In this document: positions 39,528 to 48,553 of the stretch, piece by piece
Position numbering within the stretch: position 1 is the first letter of the stretch
How the letters are laid out: every line of letters starts with the position of its first letter
NCBI GenBank assembly: GCA_905198125.1
Contig: CAJKBH010000017.1
Span: 1 to 64,000 of the forward strand
From: an uncultured Porphyromonadaceae bacterium
GTDB taxonomy: Bacteria; Bacteroidota; Bacteroidia; Bacteroidales; Muribaculaceae
Length of the DNA stretch: 64,000 nucleotides
Direction of reading: 5' to 3'
Notes under the pieces: model-generated
What the model saw: only the letters and a program-made list of their open reading frames with translations
Database searches by the model: none
What the model was told of the DNA's origin: nothing
Made by a program: the position numbers and the translations under genes

Positions 39528-41261
39528 ATGAAACAATTCTTATACTTGTCGGCAGCGGCGGGTCTGATGGCTGTTTCGATGGCTTCCTGTATTGACGACA
39601 AGTATGATCTCGATAATCTGGACAAGACGTCGGAGTTCAAGCTGGTGGACCTGACATTGCCTGTCAATGTGTCGGAAGTGAAGCTGGACCAGATCATCAA
39701 GCTGGAGGAGAATTCCAGCCTGAAAGTAGTGGAAATGAACGGCAAGGAAGTGTATGCCGTGGTGCAGAGCGGCGACTTCGAGTCTCAGTCGCTCAAGATT
39801 CAGGACATACAGACCTCGACGCCACAGATAGCCCCCACGTATGTGGAGTTCGATGTGGTTACGGTCGAGGGTCAGCATGATTTCAAGCTCAGGGACGTGC
39901 CTCCGCAGCCGCTGACCTATAGCGCCGACAACGTGGACGATTACATCACCGGCCTTACGGGCATATATATGGAGAAGGAACCCTCGGTGCTGACAATGGA
40001 AGTGGACCTGGAGGGCGCGACCGACATAGAATACGAACTGTCGAAACTGCGGATTCTCATGCCTAAGGGCCTTCAGGTCAATCCTGTGGCCGGTTATGAC
40101 TACAATCCCGGGTCAGGCGTGCTGACTATCGACAAGGTGGGAGTCAAGAACGGCAAGGGAGCCATCAGCCTTGAGATAACAGGTATGGAACTGACTGACG
40201 AGGCACGATTCGAGAACCAGAAACTGATATACGAATCGTCCATAACATTCCAGGAGGCCACCCTGAGCGTCAAGAGCGGGAGCACCAGCCTTGTACCCCA
40301 ACTGGTGCGCTTCAACATCAATTCGACGCTGACCGCCCTGCATATCACCGCCTTCTCGGGCGACGTGCATTACGACCTGACAGGCGAGGGCCTGGACATC
40401 CCCTCCGTCAGCCTCGGCGACCTGCCCGACTTCCTGTCGCAGGGCAACACGACGCTGCGTCTGGCCAATCCGCAGCTGTATGTGGGCGTGGAGAGCAACC
40501 CCGTGGCCGAGTACGGCCTGAACTTCAGCACCGGTATGCGTCTGACCAAGATATACGGCCAGTCGGCCACCGGCTCGTACGAGCCTGAGCGCCGCATCGA
40601 GACCAGCACCGACAAATATGGCGCCGGCCCCTACGATTTCGTGCTGTCGCCCACCGATCCCAAGTCATATCCCGATCAGTTCGCCAAGAACATAGAGCAC
40701 ATACCCTTCCCCGGCATGAGCGATGTATTGGACGGCGCCGGCCTGCCCGACCGCATCGAGATCGAACTGCTGACGCCCGAAATCCCGACACATCGCGTCG
40801 ACCACTTCAAACTGCAGGAATACAGCGCGCTGAAGGGCCACTACGAGTTCCTGGCCCCGCTGGCATTCAAGCCCGAGGGCACCGTGATCATATACCGCGA
40901 TACCTTCGACGACTGGGGCAGCGAGGATCTGGACAAGCTGACCCTCAATGCCATATCGGTGGATGCCGACGCCCTCAGTACATTGCCCCTGGACGCCGAG
41001 CTGCACATCACGCCTCTGGCCGACGAGATCAGCGACCTGAAGGTAAGCGACGTAATCCTCAAGGCATCGCCCGACACGCAGCACATCACCCTGAGCGTGA
41101 CCGGCACAATCCGCAATTTCAAGGGAATCACCATCGAGGCTGTCGTAAACCCGGCCAACGAGGATGTGATAGCTCCCGACCAGACCATCACCCTCACCAA
41201 CCTCAAGGCCAAGGTGTCGGGAAGTTATATAACCGATTTCGATGATTCGTCGGATGAATAA
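39528..41261 (+). CDS. large lipoprotein of the SCIDDKYDL type
   Basis: The 577-residue product starts MKQFLYLSAAAGLMAVSMASC with a lipid cysteine, followed by IDDKYDLDNLDKTSEFKL, a start common to a Bacteroidales surface-lipoprotein family. The body is beta-rich and the C-terminus is acidic (TDFDDSSDE). It is followed at once by a DUF5723 outer-membrane gene, a frequent partner. Envelope assembly or motility-related roles have been suggested for such pairs, but the function is not known. Confidence 0.75.
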   Translation: MKQFLYLSAAAGLMAVSMASCIDDKYDLDNLDKTSEFKLVDLTLPVNVSEVKLDQIIKLEENSSLKVVEMNGKEVYAVVQSGDFESQSLKIQDIQTSTPQIAPTYVEFDVVTVEGQHDFKLRDVPPQPLTYSADNVDDYITGLTGIYMEKEPSVLTMEVDLEGATDIEYELSKLRILMPKGLQVNPVAGYDYNPGSGVLTIDKVGVKNGKGAISLEITGMELTDEARFENQKLIYESSITFQEATLSVKSGSTSLVPQLVRFNINSTLTALHITAFSGDVHYDLTGEGLDIPSVSLGDLPDFLSQGNTTLRLANPQLYVGVESNPVAEYGLNFSTGMRLTKIYGQSATGSYEPERRIETSTDKYGAGPYDFVLSPTDPKSYPDQFAKNIEHIPFPGMSDVLDGAGLPDRIEIELLTPEIPTHRVDHFKLQEYSALKGHYEFLAPLAFKPEGTVIIYRDTFDDWGSEDLDKLTLNAISVDADALSTLPLDAELHITPLADEISDLKVSDVILKASPDTQHITLSVTGTIRNFKGITIEAVVNPANEDVIAPDQTITLTNLKAKVSGSYITDFDDSSDE

Positions 41262-41284
41262 TGTCAGACCCTAAAATTACGAAG

Positions 41285-42691
41285 ATGAAACGCATCATAA
41301 GCATAATGACAATAGCGGCCGCGGCCGCCGTTCCGGCGATGGTCTCGGCACAGAACACCTACTCGGGATATTTTCTGGACAACTATACCTACGGCTATGA
41401 GATGAACCCCGCCTTCGGCAACAACTCGAACTACGTGTCGATGCCGGCCTTGGGCAATCTCAACCTGTCGATGCGCGGTACGCTGCACCTCAGCAGCGTG
41501 GTATTCAACAGGGAAATAGACGGTGTAAACAAGACCGTGCTCTTTACCAATCCTAACGTATCCGTTGAGGATGCGCTGAAGGGCATCAAAGACAACAACC
41601 GTCTGGCCACATACGACAAGATAGAGATAATGAGCGCCGGCTTCAAGGCATGGGGCGGCTATAACACCATCAACATCTCGGCCGTGGCCAATGTGGACGC
41701 CAGCCTGCCCGGTTCCCTGTTCCACCTGGCCAAGGAGGGCATCACCAACCGCACCTACGACATCAGGGACCTGCGCGCACACGCCGAGGCTTACGGCCAG
41801 ATCGCGCTGAACCACTCGCGCGACATCAAGCAGGTACCCGGCCTGCGCATCGGCGCCGCCATCAAGTTCATGCTCGGAGTGGGCGCCATCGACGCTCAGT
41901 TCAACCGCGCCGAGCTGGAATTAGGCACCGACAACTGGATTGCCCGTACCAACGCCGACATCTACGCCTCGGTCAAGGGACTGACGTATAAGACGAAGAC
42001 CTACGAACCCAAGCAGCCCGGTCCCGGCAACGAATCCTACGACTATGTGTCGGGCGCAGACCTGGACGGTTTCGGGCTCAACGGCTTCGGTATGGGCTTC
42101 GACCTCGGCGCGCAGTACAAGTGGCGCGACTTCAACTTCTCGCTGGCGGTGGTGGACCTTGGCTTCATGAACTGGGGCAAGACGCAGTGGGCATCCACCG
42201 ACGGCACGCGCGAGGTAGAGACCGACGCCTTCACCTTCAACTTCGACGACAAGGCCGACAACTCGTTCGACAACGAGCTGGACCGCTTGACCGACAACCT
42301 GTCGAAGCTGTACAACCTGAAGGATATGGGCGAAAAGAGCTCGTACACCCGTTCGCTGCGCACCACCATCAATGCCGGCGTGGAGTATGAGCTGCCTTAC
42401 TACCGCAAGCTGAAGTTCGGCCTGCTGAACTCCACCTGCATCGCCGGTCCCTACACATGGACGCAGTTCCGCCTGTCGGCCAACGTGGCTCCCGTCAAGG
42501 TGTTCTCCGCATCGGCCAACGTGGCCTACGGCACCTACGGCTTCGACTTCGGCTGGATGCTGAACCTGCACACGCAGAAAGGCTTCAACCTCTTTGTCGG
42601 CATGGACCACACCCTCGGCAAGCTGGCCAAACAGGGCATCCCCCTCAACTCCAACGCCAGCCTGAACTTCGGCATCAACTTCCCCTTCTAA
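41285..42691 (+). CDS. DUF5723-family outer-membrane protein
   Basis: From MKRIISIMTIAAAAAVPAM the product has 468 residues with a cleavable signal peptide (ends at VSAQ). DUF5723 features include the early NPAFGNNSNYVSMPALGNLNL and aromatic-ending strands throughout, finishing SNASLNFGINFPF with the C-terminal Phe of an outer-membrane beta barrel. It may work with the preceding lipoprotein. An upstream in-frame ATG overlapping the lipoprotein stop is less likely to be the start. Confidence 0.8.
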   Translation: MKRIISIMTIAAAAAVPAMVSAQNTYSGYFLDNYTYGYEMNPAFGNNSNYVSMPALGNLNLSMRGTLHLSSVVFNREIDGVNKTVLFTNPNVSVEDALKGIKDNNRLATYDKIEIMSAGFKAWGGYNTINISAVANVDASLPGSLFHLAKEGITNRTYDIRDLRAHAEAYGQIALNHSRDIKQVPGLRIGAAIKFMLGVGAIDAQFNRAELELGTDNWIARTNADIYASVKGLTYKTKTYEPKQPGPGNESYDYVSGADLDGFGLNGFGMGFDLGAQYKWRDFNFSLAVVDLGFMNWGKTQWASTDGTREVETDAFTFNFDDKADNSFDNELDRLTDNLSKLYNLKDMGEKSSYTRSLRTTINAGVEYELPYYRKLKFGLLNSTCIAGPYTWTQFRLSANVAPVKVFSASANVAYGTYGFDFGWMLNLHTQKGFNLFVGMDHTLGKLAKQGIPLNSNASLNFGINFPF

Positions 42692-42717
42692 GCGGATTCC
42701 CTATATCAACATAAGAG

Positions 42718-42749
42718 ACAGGCGGTGTGTCGCGCGACACACCGCCTGT
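42718..42749 (+). terminator. 32-bp perfect palindrome, operon terminator
   Basis: Bases 42718-42733 are the exact reverse complement of 42734-42749 (center CGCGCG), lying 27 bases past the DUF5723 stop. The stem is very stable, although only a weak T-rich stretch follows. Confidence 0.6.
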
Positions 42750-42975
42750 ATAGATTATGATTCAACGGCAGCGCCTTCAATCGGCATTGACTGGAATGGA
42801 GGTTTTCAACCTCCACCCGATAAATATGCTCGTTGCCCCTTGCGAAGGCTAAAAACCTCCGTTCCATGCGACCGAGCACTTTTAATGCGATGGAATAGTC
42901 AGGAGTCGTTAACCTTTTTTGTTATAATTTGGCAAAAATCAGCTCACTTATAGAGTGTCTTTCAAAAACTTTTCT

Positions 42976-43231
42976 TAACTTTGCGTCTGAGACGGTCGCC
43001 ACAGACCGCTTAGAGACATAGTTAAGAAGCGTTTCAGCGCGTCATTGATACGAATCTGGACAATTCGCAGACATGATGACAAGCAGGAAGACGCTCTTTC
43101 TCGGTTGCATATATTCGAATGGCGGAGCCATAAATATATCCGGCTGGGAGTGAGCTGATTATTGCGTAATCCTCATGTCAGGCAGTCCAGAGCCGGTATC
43201 AGGGATTACTGAAGATGGCTCACTCTTTTTT
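42976..43231 (+). ncRNA. candidate structured ncRNA (6S/Bacteroidales-1-like)
   Basis: TAACTTTG (42976-42983) is a perfect -7 promoter box, though the -33 box is weak. About 245 bases follow without a reading frame but with ordered hairpins: GTCAT/ATGAC with GAAT/ATTC (43041-43080), ATGGC-GGA-GCCAT (43119-43131) flanked by ATATATT/AAATATAT, and a long final arm GAGTGAGC (43148-43155)/GCTCACTC (43218-43225) containing GTAATCC/GGATTAC. T6 follows at 43226. Independent promoter, hairpins and terminator mark an RNA gene. Bacteroidales-1, considered a 6S-like RNA, has this general layout; I cannot confirm the family. Confidence 0.5.
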
Positions 43232-43380
43232 ATGTCCGGACTTACGCTGACAATACGATAGGGGCCGCTATGACCGTGCCTCTAATTACGAAGCGGCCGC
43301 ATCATAATGACGTGACGGTCATGTATTTCGAATAACTGCTCAATCATACTTCACGCTTTAACCTACTAAAAGATTAGCAC

Positions 43381-43466
43381 AGAGGGCATCCCGCGCGGGA
43401 TGCCCTCTATTGGTTCGTATATCCTGTATCTTGCTGTCGGACCTATAATGAGGCGGGATTATGATG
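43381..43466. repeat. intergenic repeat copy A (palindromic terminator) after higA
   Basis: The palindrome AGAGGGCATCCCGC/GCGGGATGCCCTCT at 43381-43408 is followed by 58 bases nearly identical to 44363-44420. It lies directly past the higA stop, so it probably works as a terminator. Bases 43232-43380 upstream hold the end of the RNA candidate and no clear gene. Confidence 0.8.
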
Positions 43467-43468
43467 GC

Positions 43469-43846
43469 TTATACTCCAAGGACGATGGCCGGATCGATCT
43501 GTAGTTCGGTTGAGATTCTGCGGCCGACCTTAAGTGTCGGTTCCGCTTTGCCGGATAGAAAGTCGCAGATACGCGACGGACTTACACCAATTTTTTTGGC
43601 AAGAGCAGCCTGAGAAAGTCCCATCTCGTACATGCGCAATTTGAGTATGTCAATCAATGATGGTTCGCCGATAGGATAATGCACATCCTCATACTCCTGC
43701 ACAAGACGAGACAGAAGATAAAGCTCTATGCTGTTGGGATCATCATCGGGAGTGTCGTCATTGACCAGAGGCAACAACTCGTCTATTCGGCTCATGGCCC
43801 AGTTGTACTGAGCCTCGTTCTCTATAGTAGTATTGATATTTTCCAT
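43469..43846 (-). CDS. HigA-type antitoxin (XRE helix-turn-helix)
   Basis: From MENINTTIENEAQYNWAM the product has 125 residues. The C-terminal part (LRMYEMGLSQAALAKKIGVSPSRICDFLSGKAEPTL) is a clear XRE domain; the N-terminal half, ELLPLVNDDTPDDDPNSIELYLLSRLVQEYED, is typical of HigA antitoxins that pair with HigB_toxin proteins. It follows the toxin by ten bases, the toxin-first order usual for hig. It would bind the toxin and repress the operon. An upstream ATG inside the toxin gene is less likely. Confidence 0.88.
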   Translation of the reverse strand: MENINTTIENEAQYNWAMSRIDELLPLVNDDTPDDDPNSIELYLLSRLVQEYEDVHYPIGEPSLIDILKLRMYEMGLSQAALAKKIGVSPSRICDFLSGKAEPTLKVGRRISTELQIDPAIVLGV

Positions 43847-43856
43847 AGGTGTTGAA

Positions 43857-44153
43857 TTAAACTTGTGATGCGTCTTTGATTTTATCGTATTCGGCATGTG
43901 TGCCTATGAATCTGATATAAACATATTCATGTTTAAATTGGATTACGACAATCAGACGAAAGTCATTCTTTTTTATGTTGAATACATAATGTTGGTTGCC
44001 GACACTGTCTACTGAATTGAACGTCGCCTTAATATCGGCAAAATTCTTCCAATGACATTTCTTCGTTTTAGTGTGCCATTCCTCCAGAGCATCCTTTGCT
44101 TGCGGATGTTTGGTGTAATAGTCAACCAGTGTCTTTTTCGCAACAATGTTCAT
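43857..44153 (-). CDS. HigB-type RelE-like mRNA interferase toxin
   Basis: The 98-residue toxin (MNIVAKKTLVDYYTKHPQAKD) has the HigB_toxin pattern: HWKNFADIKATFNSVDSVG, then FRLIVVIQFKHEYVYIRFIGTHAEYDKI at the C-terminus. HigB proteins cut mRNA at the ribosome. The antitoxin gene follows directly. The pair lies between two copies of an intergenic repeat. Confidence 0.9.
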   Translation of the reverse strand: MNIVAKKTLVDYYTKHPQAKDALEEWHTKTKKCHWKNFADIKATFNSVDSVGNQHYVFNIKKNDFRLIVVIQFKHEYVYIRFIGTHAEYDKIKDASQV

Positions 44154-44281
44154 AACAGAAATTTATCATACAACGTTCTAAAATTGCGAATATTATTCCA
44201 AATTGCAAAATATTATCTGCACTCAAGAATAATTTTATATAAGACATCCGAACCGTTGCTATGCGTGGCCGGGTAGAGCCG

Positions 44282-44420
44282 GTGCCACTATTTGACGGTA
44301 AATGTTATCAGGCAAATAATAGCAATATCAAGAAAGAGGGCATCCCGCGCGGGATGCCCTCTATTGGTTCGTATATCCTGTATCGTGCTGCCGGACCTGT
44401 AATGAGGCGGGATTGTGAAG
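44282..44420. repeat. intergenic repeat copy B (full-length) after dinD
   Basis: This copy has both parts of the element: GTGCCACTATTTGACGG onward (44282-44308), shared with copy C, and AGAGGGCATCCC onward (44335-44420), shared with copy A. It ends 11 bases before the dinD stop codon and probably ends dinD transcripts. Confidence 0.8.
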
Positions 44421-44431
44421 GTTGGCTGATG

Positions 44432-45262
44432 CTACTTCTTTTTATTAGGGAGAATTTTCTTTTCGTCGGCTTTGAGACGACGTTCTACCTTTTTGACGTC
44501 TTCACCCGGAGGCAGTGACTCCGGACGAATGCCTCTGTCCAATAACATATTACGAACGGCGCTGTTATTATCAACATGTTCGCGTTCGATACCGATCTGA
44601 CCATGCAGGTCTTTCTGTTGGACATTGACGGATGTCATTTCGGCTGCAAGGTCTTTTGCCTTGATTGCAATAGTGGATAGAAAATCGGCTAAAGGTCGTT
44701 TTTCAGGAGCCCCTACGCGGCGTTTCATCATCGCGGTGTCCAAGCCAAACAGGGCGCGGTCGCCCTTTGCCCGGATGATTGCAAATCCTTTTGAATCAAC
44801 ACCGCGTTCATATAATACACCCGATAGAGTGTGTTCGGTTTCGGCGAGTTTAGCCCGGGCCTGTACGCGCTCGAAATCAAGAAGCCGTTGATGAACCAGT
44901 TCCGCACGGCGAGTCTGAACCGCGAAATAGTTCTGAGCAAAAGCAATTTCCGGCTTGCGGGGATCGCCGTTTTGTGCTATAAGATAGCAGGCATAGCGGG
45001 TAAGCATGATGTCATCTATCTGACGTTCAGCATTTGATCCTAATCTGACCATTTTGCTGACGTCAGCAAAATGGTCGGCTACAGATTCGCCGGCATTGGA
45101 AGCAGATTCTTTTGCTTTCTCAATAATACTTGTAAAATTCCGCCATTGCACATAACCCATGACAGGAGCGATTTCTCTTGCACTCCAACATTCAACACCC
45201 TCATATTCGATGGCGATGGATTCAAAGCTGTTAAATAAATCCAGTATCTCGTTTGCTTTCAT
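44432..45262 (-). CDS. dinD: DNA-damage-inducible protein D
   Basis: The 276-residue protein matches DinD: ECWSAREIAPVMGYVQWRNF at residues 24-43, LTRYACYLIAQNGDPRKPEIAFAQNYFAVQTRR in the middle, then KGDRALFG and the long helical C-terminus. In E. coli DinD is LexA-controlled and DinD with its partners inhibits RecA. No LexA box was identified here. The reading frame contains a 30-bp perfect DNA palindrome at 45047-45076. Confidence 0.92.
   Translation of the reverse strand: MKANEILDLFNSFESIAIEYEGVECWSAREIAPVMGYVQWRNFTSIIEKAKESASNAGESVADHFADVSKMVRLGSNAERQIDDIMLTRYACYLIAQNGDPRKPEIAFAQNYFAVQTRRAELVHQRLLDFERVQARAKLAETEHTLSGVLYERGVDSKGFAIIRAKGDRALFGLDTAMMKRRVGAPEKRPLADFLSTIAIKAKDLAAEMTSVNVQQKDLHGQIGIEREHVDNNSAVRNMLLDRGIRPESLPPGEDVKKVERRLKADEKKILPNKKK
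45047..45076. repeat. 30-bp perfect palindrome inside dinD
   Basis: GACCATTTTGCTGAC (45047-45061) is followed immediately by its own reverse complement (45062-45076). It encodes DHFADVSKMV of DinD. Such a palindrome has a low chance of arising by accident. Confidence 0.9.
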
Positions 45263-45408
45263 GTGAGAGAGACTTTTTATTTTACGATTAATTCACAAAT
45301 ATAATAAATTCCTTTCGGATTGACAAAGGTTATTAGAGTGCCGGTTAATAGATAATTGGAGAAACACAAGTTATTTTGACCTTTATTGTGCGCGCATGAG
45401 GAGAGGTA

Positions 45409-45493
45409 GTGCCACTATTTGACGGTAAATGTTATGCCCGACAAATAATGGCAACATAAAAACAGAGGGCATTCCGCGCGGGGTGCCCTCTGT
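45409..45493. repeat. intergenic repeat copy C after guaA
   Basis: GTGCCACTATTTGACGGTAAA onward is shared with copy B; the palindrome AGAGGGCA...TGCCCTCT (45464-45491) has two changed base pairs. It lies 32 bases past the guaA stop and probably ends the purine operon. Bases 45263-45408 show nothing else. Confidence 0.75.
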
Positions 45494-45524
45494 TATGCTA
45501 AATTTCGGAATTCAAGATTACCGG

Positions 45525-47051
45525 TTACTCCCACTCGATGGTGGCCGGTGGCTTGGAGGAGATGTCGTAGACTACGCGGTTCACGCCGCGCACCTTGTTG
45601 ATGATCTCGTTGCTGACCTTGGCTAAGAGCTCGTAGGGGAGGTGGACCCAGTCGGCGGTCATGCCGTCGGTGGAAATGACTGCGCGCAGCGCGACGCAGT
45701 TCTCGTACGTGCGCTCGTCGCCCATCACGCCTACGCTCTGCACGGGCAGCAGCATCACGCCGGCCTGCCATACCTTGTCGTACCAGCCGGACTGACGCAG
45801 GTTGTCGATGAAGATCTTGTCGGCGGCCTGAAGCACCTGTACCTTATGCGGTGTGATGTCGCCGAGGATGCGGATGCCGAGTCCCGGTCCCGGGAAGGGA
45901 TGACGGCCAATCAGGTTCTGGTCGATGCCCAACGCGCGTCCCACGCGGCGCACCTCGTCCTTGAACAGCAGACGCAGCGGTTCCACCACCTGCAGGTTCA
46001 TCTCCTTAGGCAGTCCGCCCACGTTGTGGTGAGACTTGATGGTGGCCGACGGTCCCTTGACCGAGCAGCTCTCTATCACGTCGGGATAGATGGTGCCCTG
46101 ACCCAGCCAGCGGGCGTTCTCCTCCTTCTTCGCCTCGGCGTTGAACACCTCGACGAAGTCGCGGCCTATTATCTTGCGCTTCTGTTCAGGTTCGGTAACG
46201 CCCTTCAGGTCGTTGTAGAAACGCTCGGAAGCGTCCACGCCCGTCACGTTCAGGCCCATGCCCTGATACGATGCAAGCACGTCCTCGAACTCGTTGGCGC
46301 GCAGCAGACCGTTGTTGACGAATATGCAGTGCAGGTTGTGTCCGATGGCCTTGTGCAGCAGCACGGCGGCCACGGTGGAATCCACGCCGCCCGACAGACC
46401 CATTATCACCTTGTCGTCGCCGATCTTCTCCTTAAGCTCGGCCACCGTGGAGTCGATGAACGAGGCGGGGCTCCATGTGCCGGCGCATCCGCAGATGTCC
46501 ATCACGAAGTTGGACAGCAGTTTCGGGCCGTCTGTTGAGTGGAACACTTCGGGGTGGAACTGGATGCCCCATGTCATCTCGCCGCCGATGTGGTATGCGG
46601 CATACTTCACGTCCTCGGTCGAGCCTATCACCTCGTAGTTGGCGGGAACGGAGGTGATGGAGTCGCCGTGGCTCATCCACACCTGCGTGGGCGAGGGGAG
46701 GCCGTGCATCAGCGGGTCCTCGGGAGCCACGACGCTGAGCATGGCGCGGCCATACTCGCGGCTCGGAGCGCCCTCGACCTCACCGCCGTAGGCGTAGGCC
46801 AGGTACTGCGCGCCGTAGCATACGCCCAGCAGCGGCAGCTTGCCTTTGATCTGCGACAGGTCGGGCTTCGGCGCGTCCTCGTCGCGAACCGACGCCGGGC
46901 TGCCCGACAGTATCACTCCCTTCACGTCCGCGTCAATCTCCGGCATGTGGTTGAAGGGATGGATCTCGCAATACACGTTCAGCTCGCGCACGCGGCGCGC
47001 TATGAGCTGGGTGTACTGTGAGCCAAAGTCCAATATCAGAATTTTTTCCAT
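45525..47051 (-). CDS. guaA: GMP synthase (glutamine-hydrolysing)
   Basis: The 508-residue enzyme has a class I glutaminase domain (Cys in GVCYGAQYLAYAYGG, near residue 78; His/Glu in GIQFHPEVFHS) and an ATP-pyrophosphatase domain with the P-loop SGGVDSTVAAVLL near 219. It ends RVVYDISSKPPATIEWE, the usual C-terminus. It converts XMP to GMP. It is the last gene of the purine cluster, 19 bases after guaB, and is followed by a repeat that should terminate transcription. Confidence 0.98.
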   Translation of the reverse strand: MEKILILDFGSQYTQLIARRVRELNVYCEIHPFNHMPEIDADVKGVILSGSPASVRDEDAPKPDLSQIKGKLPLLGVCYGAQYLAYAYGGEVEGAPSREYGRAMLSVVAPEDPLMHGLPSPTQVWMSHGDSITSVPANYEVIGSTEDVKYAAYHIGGEMTWGIQFHPEVFHSTDGPKLLSNFVMDICGCAGTWSPASFIDSTVAELKEKIGDDKVIMGLSGGVDSTVAAVLLHKAIGHNLHCIFVNNGLLRANEFEDVLASYQGMGLNVTGVDASERFYNDLKGVTEPEQKRKIIGRDFVEVFNAEAKKEENARWLGQGTIYPDVIESCSVKGPSATIKSHHNVGGLPKEMNLQVVEPLRLLFKDEVRRVGRALGIDQNLIGRHPFPGPGLGIRILGDITPHKVQVLQAADKIFIDNLRQSGWYDKVWQAGVMLLPVQSVGVMGDERTYENCVALRAVISTDGMTADWVHLPYELLAKVSNEIINKVRGVNRVVYDISSKPPATIEWE

Positions 47052-47070
47052 AGGAATATGTTCTTAAAGA

Positions 47071-48546
47071 TTATCCCTCGCCGCGCGAGTAGTTGGGAGC
47101 CTCCTTGGTGATGGTCACGTCGTGGGGATGGTTCTCGACCACGGCAGCCGAAGTGATTCTCACGAACTTGGCCTCGTGGAGGGCGTCGATGTTCTTGGCG
47201 CCTACATAACCCATGCCTGAGCGGAGGCCGCCGATGAGCTGATAGACAGTCTCGCCGAGCGTTCCCTTGTAAGGAACGCGGGCCACGATGCCCTCGGGCA
47301 CCAGCTTGGAGGCGTCGCATGTCTCGCCCTGGAAGTAGCGGTCCTTGGAACCGGCCTGCATGGCCTCGACGGAACCCATGCCTCGGTATGCCTTGAACTT
47401 ACGTCCGTTGTAGATGATGGTCTCGCCGGGAGATTCCTCCACGCCGGCAAACATGGAACCCATCATCACGCAGTCGCCGCCGGCTGCAAGAGCCTTGACG
47501 ATGTCGCCCGAATAGCGGAGACCGCCGTCGGCGATTACAGGCACGCCATACTTATGTGCGGCCTGAGCTGCGTCGAAGATGGCCGTGAGCTGAGGCACGC
47601 CCACACCGGCCACGATGCGCGTGGTGCAGATGGAGCCAGGGCCGATGCCCACCTTGATGCCGTCGGCGCCGGCCTTGACCAGATATTCGGCGGCCTCGGC
47701 GGTGGCGATGTTACCCACGACTACGTCGATTGTGGGGAATTTCTCCTTCACAGCCTTGAGCGTGCGGATCACGTTGGCCGAATGACCGTGTGCCGTGTCA
47801 ATCACCACGGCGTCCACGCCATTCTCCACCAATGCCTCGACGCGCTTCAGCACGTCGCCGGTCACGCCCACGCCCGCAGCCACGCGCAGACGTCCCTTGG
47901 CATCCTTGCAGGCGCGCGGATACTGGGCTATTTTCGTGATGTCGCGGTATGTGATGAGGCCCACCAGACGGTTCTCCTTGTCCACCACGGGCAGCTTCTC
48001 GATCTTGTTCTGCAGCAGGATCTTCTTGGCTTCGTCCAGGTCGGTCTTGTCGGTGGTGATGAGCTTGTCGGAAGTCATGATCTTCTCCACCGGCACGTTG
48101 AGGTCGGACTGGAAGCGGAGGTCACGGTTGGTGATGATGCCTATCAGGTGGTTCTCGTCGTCCACCACGGGGATGCCGCCGATGCGGTTCTCGCGCATCA
48201 GGCGCAGGGCCTGGGCCACGGTGGCCTCCTTGGTGATGGTGATGGGGTCGTAGATCATACCCGAGTCGGCACGTTTCACCTTGCGCACCTGTGCGGCCTG
48301 GTCGGCGATGGACATATTCTTATGAATCACGCCGATACCGCCCTCGCGGGCGATTGCGATGGCCATGGGGGCCTCGGTCACGGTGTCCATGGCGGCGGAC
48401 ACCATCGGTATCTGAAGCTCGATGTTACGCGAGAATCGCGATTTGAGCTGCACCAGGTTCGGGGTCACCTCCGAATATGCCGGTATCAGCAGCACGTCGT
48501 CGAAGGTGAAGCCTTCCTGGGCTATTTTCTCTGATTGGAATGACAT
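47071..48546 (-). CDS. guaB: inosine-5'-monophosphate dehydrogenase
   Basis: The 491-residue enzyme carries two CBS domains (about 95-205) inserted in the TIM barrel, the catalytic loop GIGPGSICTTR (Cys near residue 305), VIADGGLRYSGDIVKALAAGG and the flap region ending in the mobile ACDASKLVPEGIVARVPYKG. It makes XMP from IMP with NAD. It starts seven bases after purA stops and therefore shares its transcript. Confidence 0.98.
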   Translation of the reverse strand: MSFQSEKIAQEGFTFDDVLLIPAYSEVTPNLVQLKSRFSRNIELQIPMVSAAMDTVTEAPMAIAIAREGGIGVIHKNMSIADQAAQVRKVKRADSGMIYDPITITKEATVAQALRLMRENRIGGIPVVDDENHLIGIITNRDLRFQSDLNVPVEKIMTSDKLITTDKTDLDEAKKILLQNKIEKLPVVDKENRLVGLITYRDITKIAQYPRACKDAKGRLRVAAGVGVTGDVLKRVEALVENGVDAVVIDTAHGHSANVIRTLKAVKEKFPTIDVVVGNIATAEAAEYLVKAGADGIKVGIGPGSICTTRIVAGVGVPQLTAIFDAAQAAHKYGVPVIADGGLRYSGDIVKALAAGGDCVMMGSMFAGVEESPGETIIYNGRKFKAYRGMGSVEAMQAGSKDRYFQGETCDASKLVPEGIVARVPYKGTLGETVYQLIGGLRSGMGYVGAKNIDALHEAKFVRITSAAVVENHPHDVTITKEAPNYSRGEG

Positions 48547-48553
48547 GGCGGGC

